The position numbers and the translations under genes were made by a program. Source: Pseudomonas sp. KUIN-1 (GTDB lineage: Bacteria; Pseudomonadota; Gammaproteobacteria; Pseudomonadales; Pseudomonadaceae). From it: a DNA stretch of 64,000 bases. Position 1 is the first letter of the stretch. Each line of letters opens with the position of its first letter. The notes under the pieces are model-generated. The model made no database searches and was not told where the DNA came from. It saw only the letters and a program-made list of their open reading frames with translations. Shown one piece after another: positions 50,857 through 59,401 of this stretch. The stretch spans positions 806,001 to 870,000 of the forward strand of contig NZ_AP020337.1 in NCBI RefSeq assembly GCF_009176725.1. The letters are read 5' to 3'.

Positions 50857-52299
50857 CTAGTGTTCGGCGGTGCTGGCGGCTTCTCGTGAGATTGAGATAC
50901 GGATTAACAAAAGTGCCAGCAGTTGACATACCAGAATCAGCGAAGTGGCGGCCACCAATGCATCGGACAGCCCGATTATGCCGGGAATAGCGTTTTTAAC
51001 TCCGAAGAACACCCCGCCAACGCTGGCCACAAAAAACGCTGAACTGCATTGTAGGACGGTATTGATAAGCCCGGAACTCATGCCTGGATGATGGCGATTA
51101 AGGGTGTCACTGACTACCCCTACCATGGCCGGCAATGCGAAACCTTGTCCTGCGCCAAGCAAGATCAAGGGCAGGTAAAGCAGATCCGGGCGCCCGCCGC
51201 AAATGCACATTACCACACTAAGCATGCTCGCCGCCTGAAGGCTCAAACCCAACATTGCCCCGCGCTTACCCTGGCGCTGACCAAGAAAAGCACTGCTCAA
51301 TGCTGCAATGAAAAAGCCAATACCGAAAGGCAGGATCCTAGCGCCTACCGCCGCCGGACTAAGTTGGAAACCCGACTGTAGGAAGTCGGCATAAATCAGA
51401 AAGAATGGCGAAATGGCATAGAAGCAGAACAGCGCTAGAACGCCGGGTAACAACGGCGGTAAGTTAAAGATCGCCAGATCGACAAAGGGTGCTCTTCCTC
51501 CACGTTTGAGTTGGTTTTCCCAAGTAACAAATAGCTTGAGGCAGAAGGCGCTTAGGGTAAGTGCAAGCCACGACCACCAAGGCCAGCCTCTAGGCGCAGC
51601 CTCGATAAGGCAGGCTAGGAGCGGTAGCAGGAATCCGGCGAATAAAGCGCAGCCTCGGATGTCTATATATTTCGACTGCTGTAGTGTGGATTCGGTGAGC
51701 AGGCGAACTGCGGCTAAAAGGCACAACAAGACAACCGGCAAATTTATTAGGAACAAGCTGCGCCAGCTCAGTCCGCCGATATTGGCTTCTATAAGCAGGC
51801 CTCCCGCGCCTTGCCCCACCAGACAGGCTAGACCAAAAATCGAAGCATACAGCGAGAGTGCAAGTGCTTTGTCTTTACCAATGAAGTTGGCGTGGATTAA
51901 TGCCAGGGATTGGGGGGCCATTATGGCGGCAAACAACCCCTGAACGAAGCGGCCAACAACCAGGACCAGATCGCTTCCGGCCATACCGCAGGCTGCCGAG
52001 GCAACTGCAAAGCCGAGCATGCCCACGATAAAGGTTCGTCGTGCACCATAGCTGTCTCCCAAGCGCCCGCCGAGAATCAGGAATAGTGCAAAGGCTGCCG
52101 CGTAGATTGATACCGAAGCCTGCATCATGCCATCGCTGGCCCGCAAGTCAGCCTTGATGAAAGGGAGGGCGATGTTAATGATGAAGTAATCTAGAGGCGG
52201 CAAGAACGACCCCACAAGAAGGATTGCCAAGCACATCCAGCGCCTTGCGCCGGTCAGAACCTCCGCATGATTTGGTTTTAGCGTTGGAGCCTCTGACAT
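50857..52299 (-). CDS. MFS exporter, EmrB/QacA-type (DHA2)
   Basis: A 480-residue drug:H+ antiporter-like protein with about 14 hydrophobic segments. Motifs are LPPLDYFIINIALPFI at the N-terminus, GGRLGDSYGARR (motif A) and GRFVQGLFAAIMAPQSLALI. It is the last gene of a four-gene unit and overlaps the hydrolase gene by 22 bases. The role is likely export of the product, or of a toxic intermediate, of the three enzymes upstream. Confidence 0.87.
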   Translation of the reverse strand: MSEAPTLKPNHAEVLTGARRWMCLAILLVGSFLPPLDYFIINIALPFIKADLRASDGMMQASVSIYAAAFALFLILGGRLGDSYGARRTFIVGMLGFAVASAACGMAGSDLVLVVGRFVQGLFAAIMAPQSLALIHANFIGKDKALALSLYASIFGLACLVGQGAGGLLIEANIGGLSWRSLFLINLPVVLLCLLAAVRLLTESTLQQSKYIDIRGCALFAGFLLPLLACLIEAAPRGWPWWSWLALTLSAFCLKLFVTWENQLKRGGRAPFVDLAIFNLPPLLPGVLALFCFYAISPFFLIYADFLQSGFQLSPAAVGARILPFGIGFFIAALSSAFLGQRQGKRGAMLGLSLQAASMLSVVMCICGGRPDLLYLPLILLGAGQGFALPAMVGVVSDTLNRHHPGMSSGLINTVLQCSSAFFVASVGGVFFGVKNAIPGIIGLSDALVAATSLILVCQLLALLLIRISISREAASTAEH

Positions 52300-53063
52300 T
52301 GGTCAACCTCCCGATATCTGGAACCCAGTTCCATTAGGGTTTGAGCCAGTAGGCTTGGGTGGGTGAGCATGCTCAGATGTCCCGAGTCGAGGTACTGGAC
52401 CGTAAACACGCCAGTGTTCTGGGCAAGGTGTACGGCTTTATCAAAAGCCGGAAAGGGGAACTGAGTACAGCGAATGTAGCTGTAGGCCACATTGCGGCTC
52501 AGGTCCAAAGGGGTAAGGGGCTCAAAGAAGGGCCGGCCGGGATGCGGGCTCAGACGCTCCTCGACCTCAGAATGCAAGATCGGGTCCCGCAATCCGAACC
52601 AGGCAGCGTTGCCCAATGTAATTGTAAGTTCTGATCCTTCTCGCTGCCATGTCGTCAGCTGAGCTTGTAGAGCTGTGGGCAAGTATTCTAGCAGCGGTCT
52701 ACTGTCTATGGGGAGAAAGGCATCGAGGAAAATCGCTGATCGCACACGAGAGTAAAGTTCGGGTATTGATGCAGCTGCCACTGCACCGCCATAGCTCCAG
52801 CCCACCAGCACCACATTGTCTAAGTTGTTATCCACCACTGCCGCCACAATTTCCCGAGCATGGCTGCTGAGGCCAACCTCGTCGGAGATCAAGTGTTGAC
52901 ATTCGGCGACCCCTGCAAGGGTTGGCGTCAGTACGCGATGGCCTTGATTTTGCAGCAAGCGGACAACATCCCGCCAGACCCAGCCCCCGAACCCGGCGCC
53001 AGGTATCAGGACAAAATTTAGAGTTGGCGGCTCTGAACCATCTTTTCTAAGCTCAAACTGCAT
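52278..53063 (-). CDS. Alpha/beta hydrolase (esterase-like)
   Basis: A 261-residue hydrolase. The oxyanion loop is FVLIPGAGFGGWVWRDV, the nucleophile elbow VGWSYGGAVAA (Ser) and the catalytic His is in DSGHLSM. The N-terminal pattern resembles plant methylesterase/hydroxynitrile-lyase-like and EstC-type esterases. The start MQFELRK overlaps the upstream ligase stop by 11 bases; longer starts have no support. It may release or hydrolyse a thioester or ester made by the ligase or methyltransferase. Confidence 0.85.
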   Translation of the reverse strand: MQFELRKDGSEPPTLNFVLIPGAGFGGWVWRDVVRLLQNQGHRVLTPTLAGVAECQHLISDEVGLSSHAREIVAAVVDNNLDNVVLVGWSYGGAVAAASIPELYSRVRSAIFLDAFLPIDSRPLLEYLPTALQAQLTTWQREGSELTITLGNAAWFGLRDPILHSEVEERLSPHPGRPFFEPLTPLDLSRNVAYSYIRCTQFPFPAFDKAVHLAQNTGVFTVQYLDSGHLSMLTHPSLLAQTLMELGSRYREVDQCQRLQR

Positions 53064-54591
53064 GGATAAAACGCTCCGTATTGCCCCACCAGTTTGCTCG
53101 AATGGCCCTGCGCTGTATTTTCCCCACTGCGCTACGAGGCAAAGGCTCATGCTGCAGAACGATTTTTTGCGGCGTTTTAAATTCGCCTAGAGCCTGGCGG
53201 CACAGTTCAGCCAAGACCTTTGCATCGGTATTTGCTCCTTGGCGCAGGACGCAGATTGCTTGCAAAGCTTCGCCGCAGTTTTCGTCGGGCACCCCGAACA
53301 CCACGGCCTCTAGCACCTGGGTATGGCCCATCAAGACGTTCTCAACCTCATTCGGGTATATGTTCATTCCACTGCTGACGACCATTTCTTCCTTGCGATC
53401 CAGCAGGTAAAGGTAGTGTTGTTCATCGATGCGGCCGAGATCGCCAGTCAGCAGCCAGCCCTGATTGAACTTGGTCGCAGTTTTCTGTGGATTTTTCCAA
53501 TATCCTGACATCACACCATGGCCACGAATTGCAATCTCACCGACTTGACCTGGGGGTAGCGCTTCGCAGGCATCATCCAGTACGCAGACCTGCACATCGT
53601 GGCGAGGTCGGCCACAAGACTGCAGGCGGCTATCACCCAGGGACACCTCATCGAGGTTCAGGGGCGGCATCACACTGATTATACCCGCCTCGACCTGACC
53701 ATAATATTGATACAGAACTTGCCCAAAACATTTATGCAGACGGCGGATAGTGGACTCAGCGATGGGTGACCCGCCGGTGATCACAGCCTTGAGCCAGTTT
53801 TGCGGCGGTACTGCGGCTGCGGAAGCGAAGCGGGTCAGCACGTTGAGGTCTGCGGGTCCGAAGAAGCTGTAGGTGACCCGATACTTGGTGAGACATTGCA
53901 GACAGTCGGCCGCATCGAAAGCGGGTCTGACTAAGGTGCAGGCCCCTGCGATCCAAGTGGGTAGCAATAGGTAGCCGGCCCCGTGGGACAGCGGGCTTAC
54001 CTGGAGGAACACATCACTAGGGCTCAGGGGTGGCAGACTATATGACCACTCGTAAATTGAGTAGAGCCACGTCCTGTGACTGATGGGCACACCTTTTGGT
54101 ACTCCGGTGGTGCCACCGCTGTGGCGGATGATGAACAGATCCTCATCGGAGACGTTGATGTTCGGGTCGCTATCATCTGCTGAAGCGAGCCAGGTCTCGT
54201 AGCTGGCGCCGTAGGTCAGCAGCCGCAGCTTGGGGTCTTGCCGATGCATTTCCCTTGCGGTGTCAGCGTGGGCCGGCGAGACAATCAACGCTTGGCAGTT
54301 CGTATGCTCGACAATATTCATCTGAATGGCCAGAGCGCTACCGGCATATAGTGGTACTCGCACAAATCCAGCAATAGCAAGCCCCACAACCACATCCAAG
54401 GATTCGATGCTGTTATCTTCCAGCACTGCCACTCGTGTTCCGGGTTCAAAGCCCCAAGCCAACAAGCCGTTAGCCAAGCGGCAGGCACGTGTCCATACCT
54501 GCTGATAGCTATGACTGCGCTCTCCATCGCATACTGCCGGGCGGTCGCTGAAAGCCTTCACCGCCTGAAGGAGGGTGTCCTTGACGTTCAT
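53053..54591 (-). CDS. AMP-dependent acyl/aryl-CoA ligase
   Basis: A 512-residue adenylate-forming enzyme. Core motifs are RHSGGTTGVPKGVP, YQYYGQVEAG, LLTGDLGRID and the C-terminal LPRSAVGKIQRR with the catalytic Lys. It activates a carboxylic acid as the acyl-AMP and usually passes it to CoA; no carrier protein is visible nearby. Substrate is not predictable by eye. ATG 54591 overlaps the methyltransferase stop (TAATG), so the operon is tightly coupled. Confidence 0.9.
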   Translation of the reverse strand: MNVKDTLLQAVKAFSDRPAVCDGERSHSYQQVWTRACRLANGLLAWGFEPGTRVAVLEDNSIESLDVVVGLAIAGFVRVPLYAGSALAIQMNIVEHTNCQALIVSPAHADTAREMHRQDPKLRLLTYGASYETWLASADDSDPNINVSDEDLFIIRHSGGTTGVPKGVPISHRTWLYSIYEWSYSLPPLSPSDVFLQVSPLSHGAGYLLLPTWIAGACTLVRPAFDAADCLQCLTKYRVTYSFFGPADLNVLTRFASAAAVPPQNWLKAVITGGSPIAESTIRRLHKCFGQVLYQYYGQVEAGIISVMPPLNLDEVSLGDSRLQSCGRPRHDVQVCVLDDACEALPPGQVGEIAIRGHGVMSGYWKNPQKTATKFNQGWLLTGDLGRIDEQHYLYLLDRKEEMVVSSGMNIYPNEVENVLMGHTQVLEAVVFGVPDENCGEALQAICVLRQGANTDAKVLAELCRQALGEFKTPQKIVLQHEPLPRSAVGKIQRRAIRANWWGNTERFIHAV

Positions 54592-55382
54592 TAGGGGCGG
54601 CCCTCGCACGCAGGTTTGTTCCCTGCCAAGACGAACAGCTTCCACCGAAACTCAAGGTGTTTCTTGTCCTGGGGCCATACTTCGGCCAACCGCTCGGCTA
54701 ATTCGATACAAGGATCGGTGCCGTGCTGGTCGATATATAGCTGAGTCGCAGACCAAGTTCTTGTGTAGTTTACGTAGTCCTGTAGGCTCCAGCTGCGCTG
54801 GATATGCATCTCAGGAGTTGGCAGTCGCGGATAAGGAAATGGCAGATCCTTGAGCCCAGCGAACAAAATTTCGGTTTGAGCGGGCCAAAAGTCCTTTAGC
54901 ACCCCGAATTGAAAGTCGTTGATCACTTGGTCCAGGGCGGGAGTCAACGGCTCGTTGAATGCGTAGCCGACGATGAGCAGTAATCCCTCACTGACCAAGC
55001 AGTGATCGACCAGCGCGTAAAAGCTGGAGGTGTTTATCCAATGAATAGCTTGGGCCACACAGACTGCGTCAAATTGTTGATGAGCGAAACGAGCATTTTC
55101 TGCGGCCAGCACCTGAAAACTGATATTGGGTACCCGAGGCGCATGACTAATTTGCTCCGCACTGATGTCTGTCGCGGTTACATGCCTAAAGGTTGTCGCT
55201 AGATTGATAGCGGCCTGGCCGCTGCCGGTTGCGCAGTCCCACACTTGTTGTGTATCAGGACTATTTCTTTGGATGAAGTCATAAAGCTCTGCAGGGTAAT
55301 CGAAACGAAAAGCTGCATAGTGATGAGACTGCTTGGAAAAAAGCTTGTCAGTTTCTTTTGTGTTTTTTTGGGCAACGTTCAT
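54591..55382 (-). CDS. SAM-dependent methyltransferase (class I)
   Basis: A 263-residue methyltransferase. The glycine motif is VWDCATGSGQAAI, followed by TATDISAEQI and DAVCVAQAIHWI. The N-terminal pattern FSKQSHHYAAFRFDYPAELY resembles the trans-aconitate/juvenile-hormone-acid type that methylates small carboxylic acids, which would make methyl esters; this is inference. It is the first gene of the operon, with GGGAAAG upstream of ATG 55382; the 24 codons before it are not used. Confidence 0.87.
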   Translation of the reverse strand: MNVAQKNTKETDKLFSKQSHHYAAFRFDYPAELYDFIQRNSPDTQQVWDCATGSGQAAINLATTFRHVTATDISAEQISHAPRVPNISFQVLAAENARFAHQQFDAVCVAQAIHWINTSSFYALVDHCLVSEGLLLIVGYAFNEPLTPALDQVINDFQFGVLKDFWPAQTEILFAGLKDLPFPYPRLPTPEMHIQRSWSLQDYVNYTRTWSATQLYIDQHGTDPCIELAERLAEVWPQDKKHLEFRWKLFVLAGNKPACEGRP

Positions 55383-55414
55383 TTTCACTTTCCCTTGTGA
55401 TGATATTGGGTAAA

Positions 55415-55485
55415 GTTGCGGATTTAAAATTACATTCGCAACGACATAACACAATAGCGCTTAGAAGCCCTTAAAACAGAAGGGC
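55415..55485. promoter_or_regulatory. Inverted repeats upstream of the methyltransferase operon
   Basis: Two perfect inverted repeats lie 33-103 bases upstream of the operon start: GTTGCG/CGCAAC (55415-55442, 16-base loop) and GCCCTT/AAGGGC (55467-55485, seven-base loop). They are candidate operators or promoter-flanking hairpins. No regulator gene is adjacent and no Hrp box was found. Confidence 0.4.
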
Positions 55486-55650
55486 CAAAGCTAGATTCTA
55501 ATTAATCATTTTTTTTTAAGAGCGTCTGTCACTGATTTCTGGGACAGCAATTATTTTGCATTTCCCTGCGTGGCACAGGCTGGGAGAATCGAGCTGAAAT
55601 ATCGTATTAGACGCATGACATCCCGTCTTTTCACACGAAAATACATCCCT

Positions 55651-55836
55651 TTAGTGGTCAACTGATCCTGGACACGACGTTAAGGTTGTCTCGTACTGAG
55701 TGGGCGCCAGTCCATTGTTGAAATATTGTGGCCGAACCGGGTCGTAAAGATGCACCCGATCAAGCCAATCGGCAGGGGAGGCAAACCTAGCAAGTGGCCA
55801 CCGTGTAATAAACGTACTGATATCAGATAGCTTCAT
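55651..55836 (-). pseudogene. C-terminal remnant of an IS3-type transposase
   Basis: A short frame reading WLDRVHLYDPVRPQYFNN and then GLAPTQYE resembles the end of IS3-family integrase-core transposases, which close with YN-R-H...LSP-EYE. The rest of the gene is missing. The 165 bases between this and the operon hairpins show nothing. Confidence 0.5.
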
Positions 55837-55965
55837 AGAAATTCTCCCGGTGTCGGGGCGTGGAGTTACCGAGTGTTAGCTTGGCTACTAAACACCTGTA
55901 TAGACGTATTGCGGCCCTAGGCTGATAGAAATATCAAGTTTTCTGCTCGTCACAGACGGTTCTGC

Positions 55966-56514
55966 GCCACCTTCATCTTCGTTTGCGAGAAGACGGTTTC
56001 ATCGATCTGGACACCTGGATGGTCAATTCCACGTCAATCCGGGCCACCCGGGCAGCCAACGGCGCTGGAAGAAAAGGGGCCCGCAGGAACCGCCACACCA
56101 TTGTCTCGGCCGAAGCCGGGGCGGACTGACTACCAAAATACACCTCGCCTGCGACAGCCATGGCTTCCCGCTGGCCATCATGCTGTCGCCTGGCGAACAG
56201 GTTGACTCGTGCTACTTCAAGCCGTTGCTGGATCAGATCAGCCTTCCTGGCAGCAAGGGGCGCCCACGCAAGCGTTGCCGTTATGTGCTTGCCGACAAGG
56301 GTTATTGCATCGCAAGCCTCGACCTGGCCTGCCTCGGCTGTTTGACGGGCCTCAGTACAAAAAACGCAACGTTATGGAGCGGTTGTTCAGCTGGCTCAAG
56401 GAAAAACGTCGGATTTGTAGGCGTTACGACAAGCTGGCAAGTAGCTTTAAAGCGATGGTCACACTGGCTTGCATCGAAAGATGCTTGCGGGCTGACTTTT
56501 CAGACAAACCCTAG
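55966..56514 (+). pseudogene. IS5-family transposase remnant with several frameshifts
   Basis: Pieces of one DDE transposase are read in different plus frames: RLREDGFIDLDTWMVNSTSI, then LTTKIHLACDSHGFPLA with SPGEQVDSCYFKPLLDQ and RYVLADKGY, then RNVMERLFSWLKEKRRIC and CIERCLRADFSDKP before TAG. The order is right but at least two shifts separate the pieces and part is missing. It is an inactive fragment ending next to the membrane-protein gene on the other strand. Confidence 0.85.
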
Positions 56515-56529
56515 AGAACGAGTTAACGC

Positions 56530-56899
56530 TTAGGGTGCTATAAACTGAGTGAACAAAACTAGTACTATTAAAGGAATAATCTGTGCTGTCCAAAGGGGGG
56601 GTAAGCAAGTACTTGAGCTTCGCAGGGAAGCGTCTAATCTCTTCAATATCCGCCAAGCCCCTTTTTTTGCCTGGACTTGGCACCCACAGGTAAAAATAAA
56701 TCATACTGCAACGCATGATTTTCCTTAAAAGACCTGCGTTTGAGAAGGCCATCTTGTTATGCTCTACAAACACACAGCTGGGGAGGCAACGTTCAAATTT
56801 TTCGGTATAAGCGTGTGCGATATAAAAAGTAATACACATCGTGATTACGATCGATAGAGTAATGATAGTCGCTATTAGACCTGGATCTAGGTCTGTCAT
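56530..56899 (-). pseudogene. Two-helix membrane protein (possible immunity protein), frameshifted in a seven-base homopolymer
   Basis: From ATG 56899 the frame gives a membrane helix (LIATIITLSIVITMCITFYI) and a cytoplasmic-looking part to EIRRFPAKLKYLL. At a run of seven G (plus strand 56595-56601) the frame then goes astray to 56459. With one base fewer it would continue WTAQIIPLIVLVLFTQFI and stop at 56530, giving a second hydrophobic helix and about 122 residues. The ATG overlaps the stop of the glycine-zipper fragment upstream, as in toxin-immunity pairs. Immunity function is inference. Confidence 0.55.
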
Positions 56900-57093
56900 G
56901 GGCTGGTTTGCCTATACAGATAGTCACCCATCATCTCACCGCGTTTAGTCCCCATCGCGCCTCCCGCTACACCTCCAGCGGCACCTCCGATCACTGCGCA
57001 TGCCAGCGCAGCTGCTCCGCCTGCAGGGACGCTTATCGCAACACATATGATTCCAGCAACAGAATAGGTGGGCTTTATGATGTATTGCAGTCG
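56896..57093 (-). pseudogene. C-terminal fragment of a glycine-zipper (pore-forming-like) toxin
   Basis: Sixty-five codons end PTYSVAGIICVAISVPAGG, then a glycine/alanine-rich membrane stretch (IGGAAGGVAGGAMGTKRGE) and MMGDYLYRQTSP. An in-frame TGA lies directly upstream and no start or ribosome site is present, so it is a 3' remnant. Glycine-zipper tails of this type occur at the ends of type VI secretion or bacteriocin-like pore formers. The overlapping membrane-protein gene downstream supports a toxin-immunity reading. It could instead be a structural membrane protein. Confidence 0.5.
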
Positions 57094-57296
57094 TCATATT
57101 AAAGCGCAGCTCTATGGTAGCTCTGATGGACCACGCGGTTTCCTGATGCTACGCGATGGGCAATTGGCAGCCGCAGGCTGACTAGTTCATAAATGGTATG
57201 CAGTACATACCCGAAAATTGTAACATTGCCAACGTAGGTAACAGTCTCAGTACGTTGACGCAACGTCATCCATAGAACCAGACGAGGAAAAGTGAA

Positions 57297-57785
57297 GTGA
57301 AATTAATCACAACGGTAACCACAAGTCTGCTAATGCTCATGAACGGTGCTCACGCCGAGGGACTGACCACCTCGGTGGATGGTAAAGAACTGACGGTTAG
57401 CTTCGGTCAGCCCACCATTAAGCAAGTGCTGCATTACCGTAAAATGTACGACAAAAAACCGTTCCCCGATGCCGAAATTTATTATTACGATAACGGCACC
57501 TACAAACTGATTTCGCAGGGTGAAAACCACTATGGCGTTTACTCCATAGAGGGCAATGTAGATGAGGAAACTTTCACTGTGCGTTTCATTTCTCTGCCTT
57601 CTAGCGACTGGGGGAATAAAACGGCCTTTCATCAGTTAACGTTCGTTCGTGGAGACAAGCAAAACATATTCATCCAGAACGCTATTGTTGATACCGGCGA
57701 GGCCCTTGCCCAGCAGAACGGCACTTATACCCAGGAAAAAAATACCGTCACGAATCCGGTGTCTACCACGTGGAAAAATAAATAA
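57297..57785 (+). CDS. Secreted protein of unknown function
   Basis: A 162-residue protein starting at GTG 57297 with GAGGAAAA upstream. A signal peptide (MKLITTVTTSLLMLMNGAHA) is followed by a mature part rich in Tyr, Asn and Gln without cysteines. I do not recognise the family. It is AT-rich, has no hrp promoter, and reads toward the glycoside hydrolase gene. A periplasmic role is likely; it could belong to the toxin-immunity debris to its left. Confidence 0.65.
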   Translation: MKLITTVTTSLLMLMNGAHAEGLTTSVDGKELTVSFGQPTIKQVLHYRKMYDKKPFPDAEIYYYDNGTYKLISQGENHYGVYSIEGNVDEETFTVRFISLPSSDWGNKTAFHQLTFVRGDKQNIFIQNAIVDTGEALAQQNGTYTQEKNTVTNPVSTTWKNK

Positions 57786-57924
57786 TCTTCATGGAGCGTC
57801 TAGTCGTGGAGCTACGTCTATATCCAGCCGCCCGGAAAATTCACCATGACATCCGTTGCGCATCTCTCAGAAACGGAAACTTGAGCATGATTTCAACGAA
57901 CGGTTGAGCCAATATTGCCTGTAT

Positions 57925-57962
57925 TGAGCGGGCGAAATCCATTTTAAAAAAGCCCGCTTATT
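57925..57962 (+). terminator. Possible terminator after the secreted protein gene
   Basis: GAGCGGGC and GCCCGCTT pair across an A-rich loop and are followed by ATTA. The tail is poor in T, so the call is weak. Confidence 0.4.
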
Positions 57963-58000
57963 ACAGGGGCTTCCCCATTGCGCAGAAGCCCAACAAAAAA

Positions 58001-59182
58001 TTAGACGTCGGCCCAGCGACGCTTCAGGTAATCAACCACCTGCTGTGTCTGCGAAGCCCGCAGAAACATATGTCGAAAAAACATGCACCCGGACACCTCA
58101 GCCAGAGAATCATTCAGGTCAAGCTGACGAGTCATTTCAGGCACGCCCCCCTCAACAGTCCAGTCTGGCTCGGCTGCTGATGCCGTTCCCACTTTATACA
58201 GAGCCATACCAATATATAGCGCTGTGCCGGTACCCCTGACGGTATCCGCCCACCACTGGGTGATGACGTCATAGCGGGCAACCTCCCGGGCAAACGGCCA
58301 GTAGACCTGCGGGGCGATATAATCAATGATGCCGTCAATGACCCATTTCCGGGTGTCTGCGTACGCGAAATCGTAATTAGGTGCACCGGCCTGCGTATCA
58401 GACCCCAGCGGGTCGTCAGATTTATTCCGCCAGACGCCTGCCGGGCTGATACCAAGCAAGACATCCGTGTTAACGGCGGCTATTTTTTTATGGCATGCAT
58501 CAACCAGCGAATAAGTGTTATTCCGTCGCCAGTCGGCCTTTGTAGTAAAGGTCGTATTGTAGGTCTGGTAGGTCGCATCATCATTGAGCAGGGAATCGGC
58601 GGATTCATAATAAAAATAATCGTCGAACTGAATGGCATCCACATCGTATTGAGTGACAATCTCTTCAACGATACTACTCACCCACGCCTGAACTTCAGGT
58701 ATGCCGGGATCGAGAACAAAGCGTTTCGCTGAAGTGCCTGTCCATTCAGGATGCAGTTTAAACACACTGGCCGGCGAGTCAGAGGATGAGTTATTCAGCT
58801 CTTCTATTGTGGCATCGCTGGTGTTCATTGATACGCGGTACGGGTTCACCCATGCGTGCAGCTCGATATGACGAGCGTGCGCCTGCTCAACGGCATAAGC
58901 CAGCGGGTCGAAGCCGGGATTTTCCCCAAGCGTCCCCGTCAGGTATTTCGACCATGGAAGCAGGTCTGATGCGTAGAATGCATCTGCGCAGGGAACAACC
59001 TGGAATATAACCGCAGTCATTTTCATGGCCACAATGTCATCAAGAATGCGGGTCAACTCTTCTTTCTGTGTACTGACACGTACAGCCTCATCAGTGATGG
59101 CCAGAGATGAGACTGACGGCCAGTCAAGATTCGTAACGGTTGCGACCCAGGTCGCCTTGAGATTTTTGTTCGCGGTCGCCAT
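58001..59182 (-). CDS. Glycosyl hydrolase-like protein, family 10-like (GHL10/YngK)
   Basis: A 393-residue protein with a TIM-barrel of the DUF187/GHL10 type: KMTAVIFQVVPCADAFYASD, ELHAWVNPYRV, FVLDPGIPEVQAWV, DAIQFDDYFYY and DYIAPQVYWPF. It lacks a clear signal peptide. The start MATANKNLKATW has AGGAGA upstream; an ATG 17 codons earlier lacks a site. Homologues act on carbohydrate or peptidoglycan-linked sugars, but the substrate here is unknown. It lies 220 bases downstream of levansucrase on the same strand. Confidence 0.82.
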   Translation of the reverse strand: MATANKNLKATWVATVTNLDWPSVSSLAITDEAVRVSTQKEELTRILDDIVAMKMTAVIFQVVPCADAFYASDLLPWSKYLTGTLGENPGFDPLAYAVEQAHARHIELHAWVNPYRVSMNTSDATIEELNNSSSDSPASVFKLHPEWTGTSAKRFVLDPGIPEVQAWVSSIVEEIVTQYDVDAIQFDDYFYYESADSLLNDDATYQTYNTTFTTKADWRRNNTYSLVDACHKKIAAVNTDVLLGISPAGVWRNKSDDPLGSDTQAGAPNYDFAYADTRKWVIDGIIDYIAPQVYWPFAREVARYDVITQWWADTVRGTGTALYIGMALYKVGTASAAEPDWTVEGGVPEMTRQLDLNDSLAEVSGCMFFRHMFLRASQTQQVVDYLKRRWADV

Positions 59183-59344
59183 TGCGGTTTCTCCTGTGTG
59201 CAGGGTTCTGAGGAAACGAAATACGCTGTCCATGCATGGGCATTTTGAAATGCCTGTTCATTAACGAGTACGACACCTTCCAGGACGCTGGTAGGTAGCC
59301 ATGGCCGAGCAGATCATCGCGATGAGCGAGTTGCTGGGCTGAAC

Positions 59345-59382
59345 GCCTGAAGAGCGCCTGCTTGCACAGGCGTTCTTCAGGC
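59345..59382. repeat. Long hairpin between levansucrase and the glycosyl hydrolase gene
   Basis: GCCTGAAGA pairs with TCTTCAGGC, and CGCCTG with CAGGCG inside, 20 bases beyond the levansucrase stop. There is no T tract on the minus strand, so it may protect the levansucrase message end or terminate with help. Confidence 0.6.
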
Positions 59383-59401
59383 ATCGTACGTGGACGGCGT
59401 G

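Noticed and set aside
55486..55650. Hrp box upstream of the four-gene operon
   Set aside because: No GGAACC/T-N15-16-CCAC match was found on the minus strand in this region.
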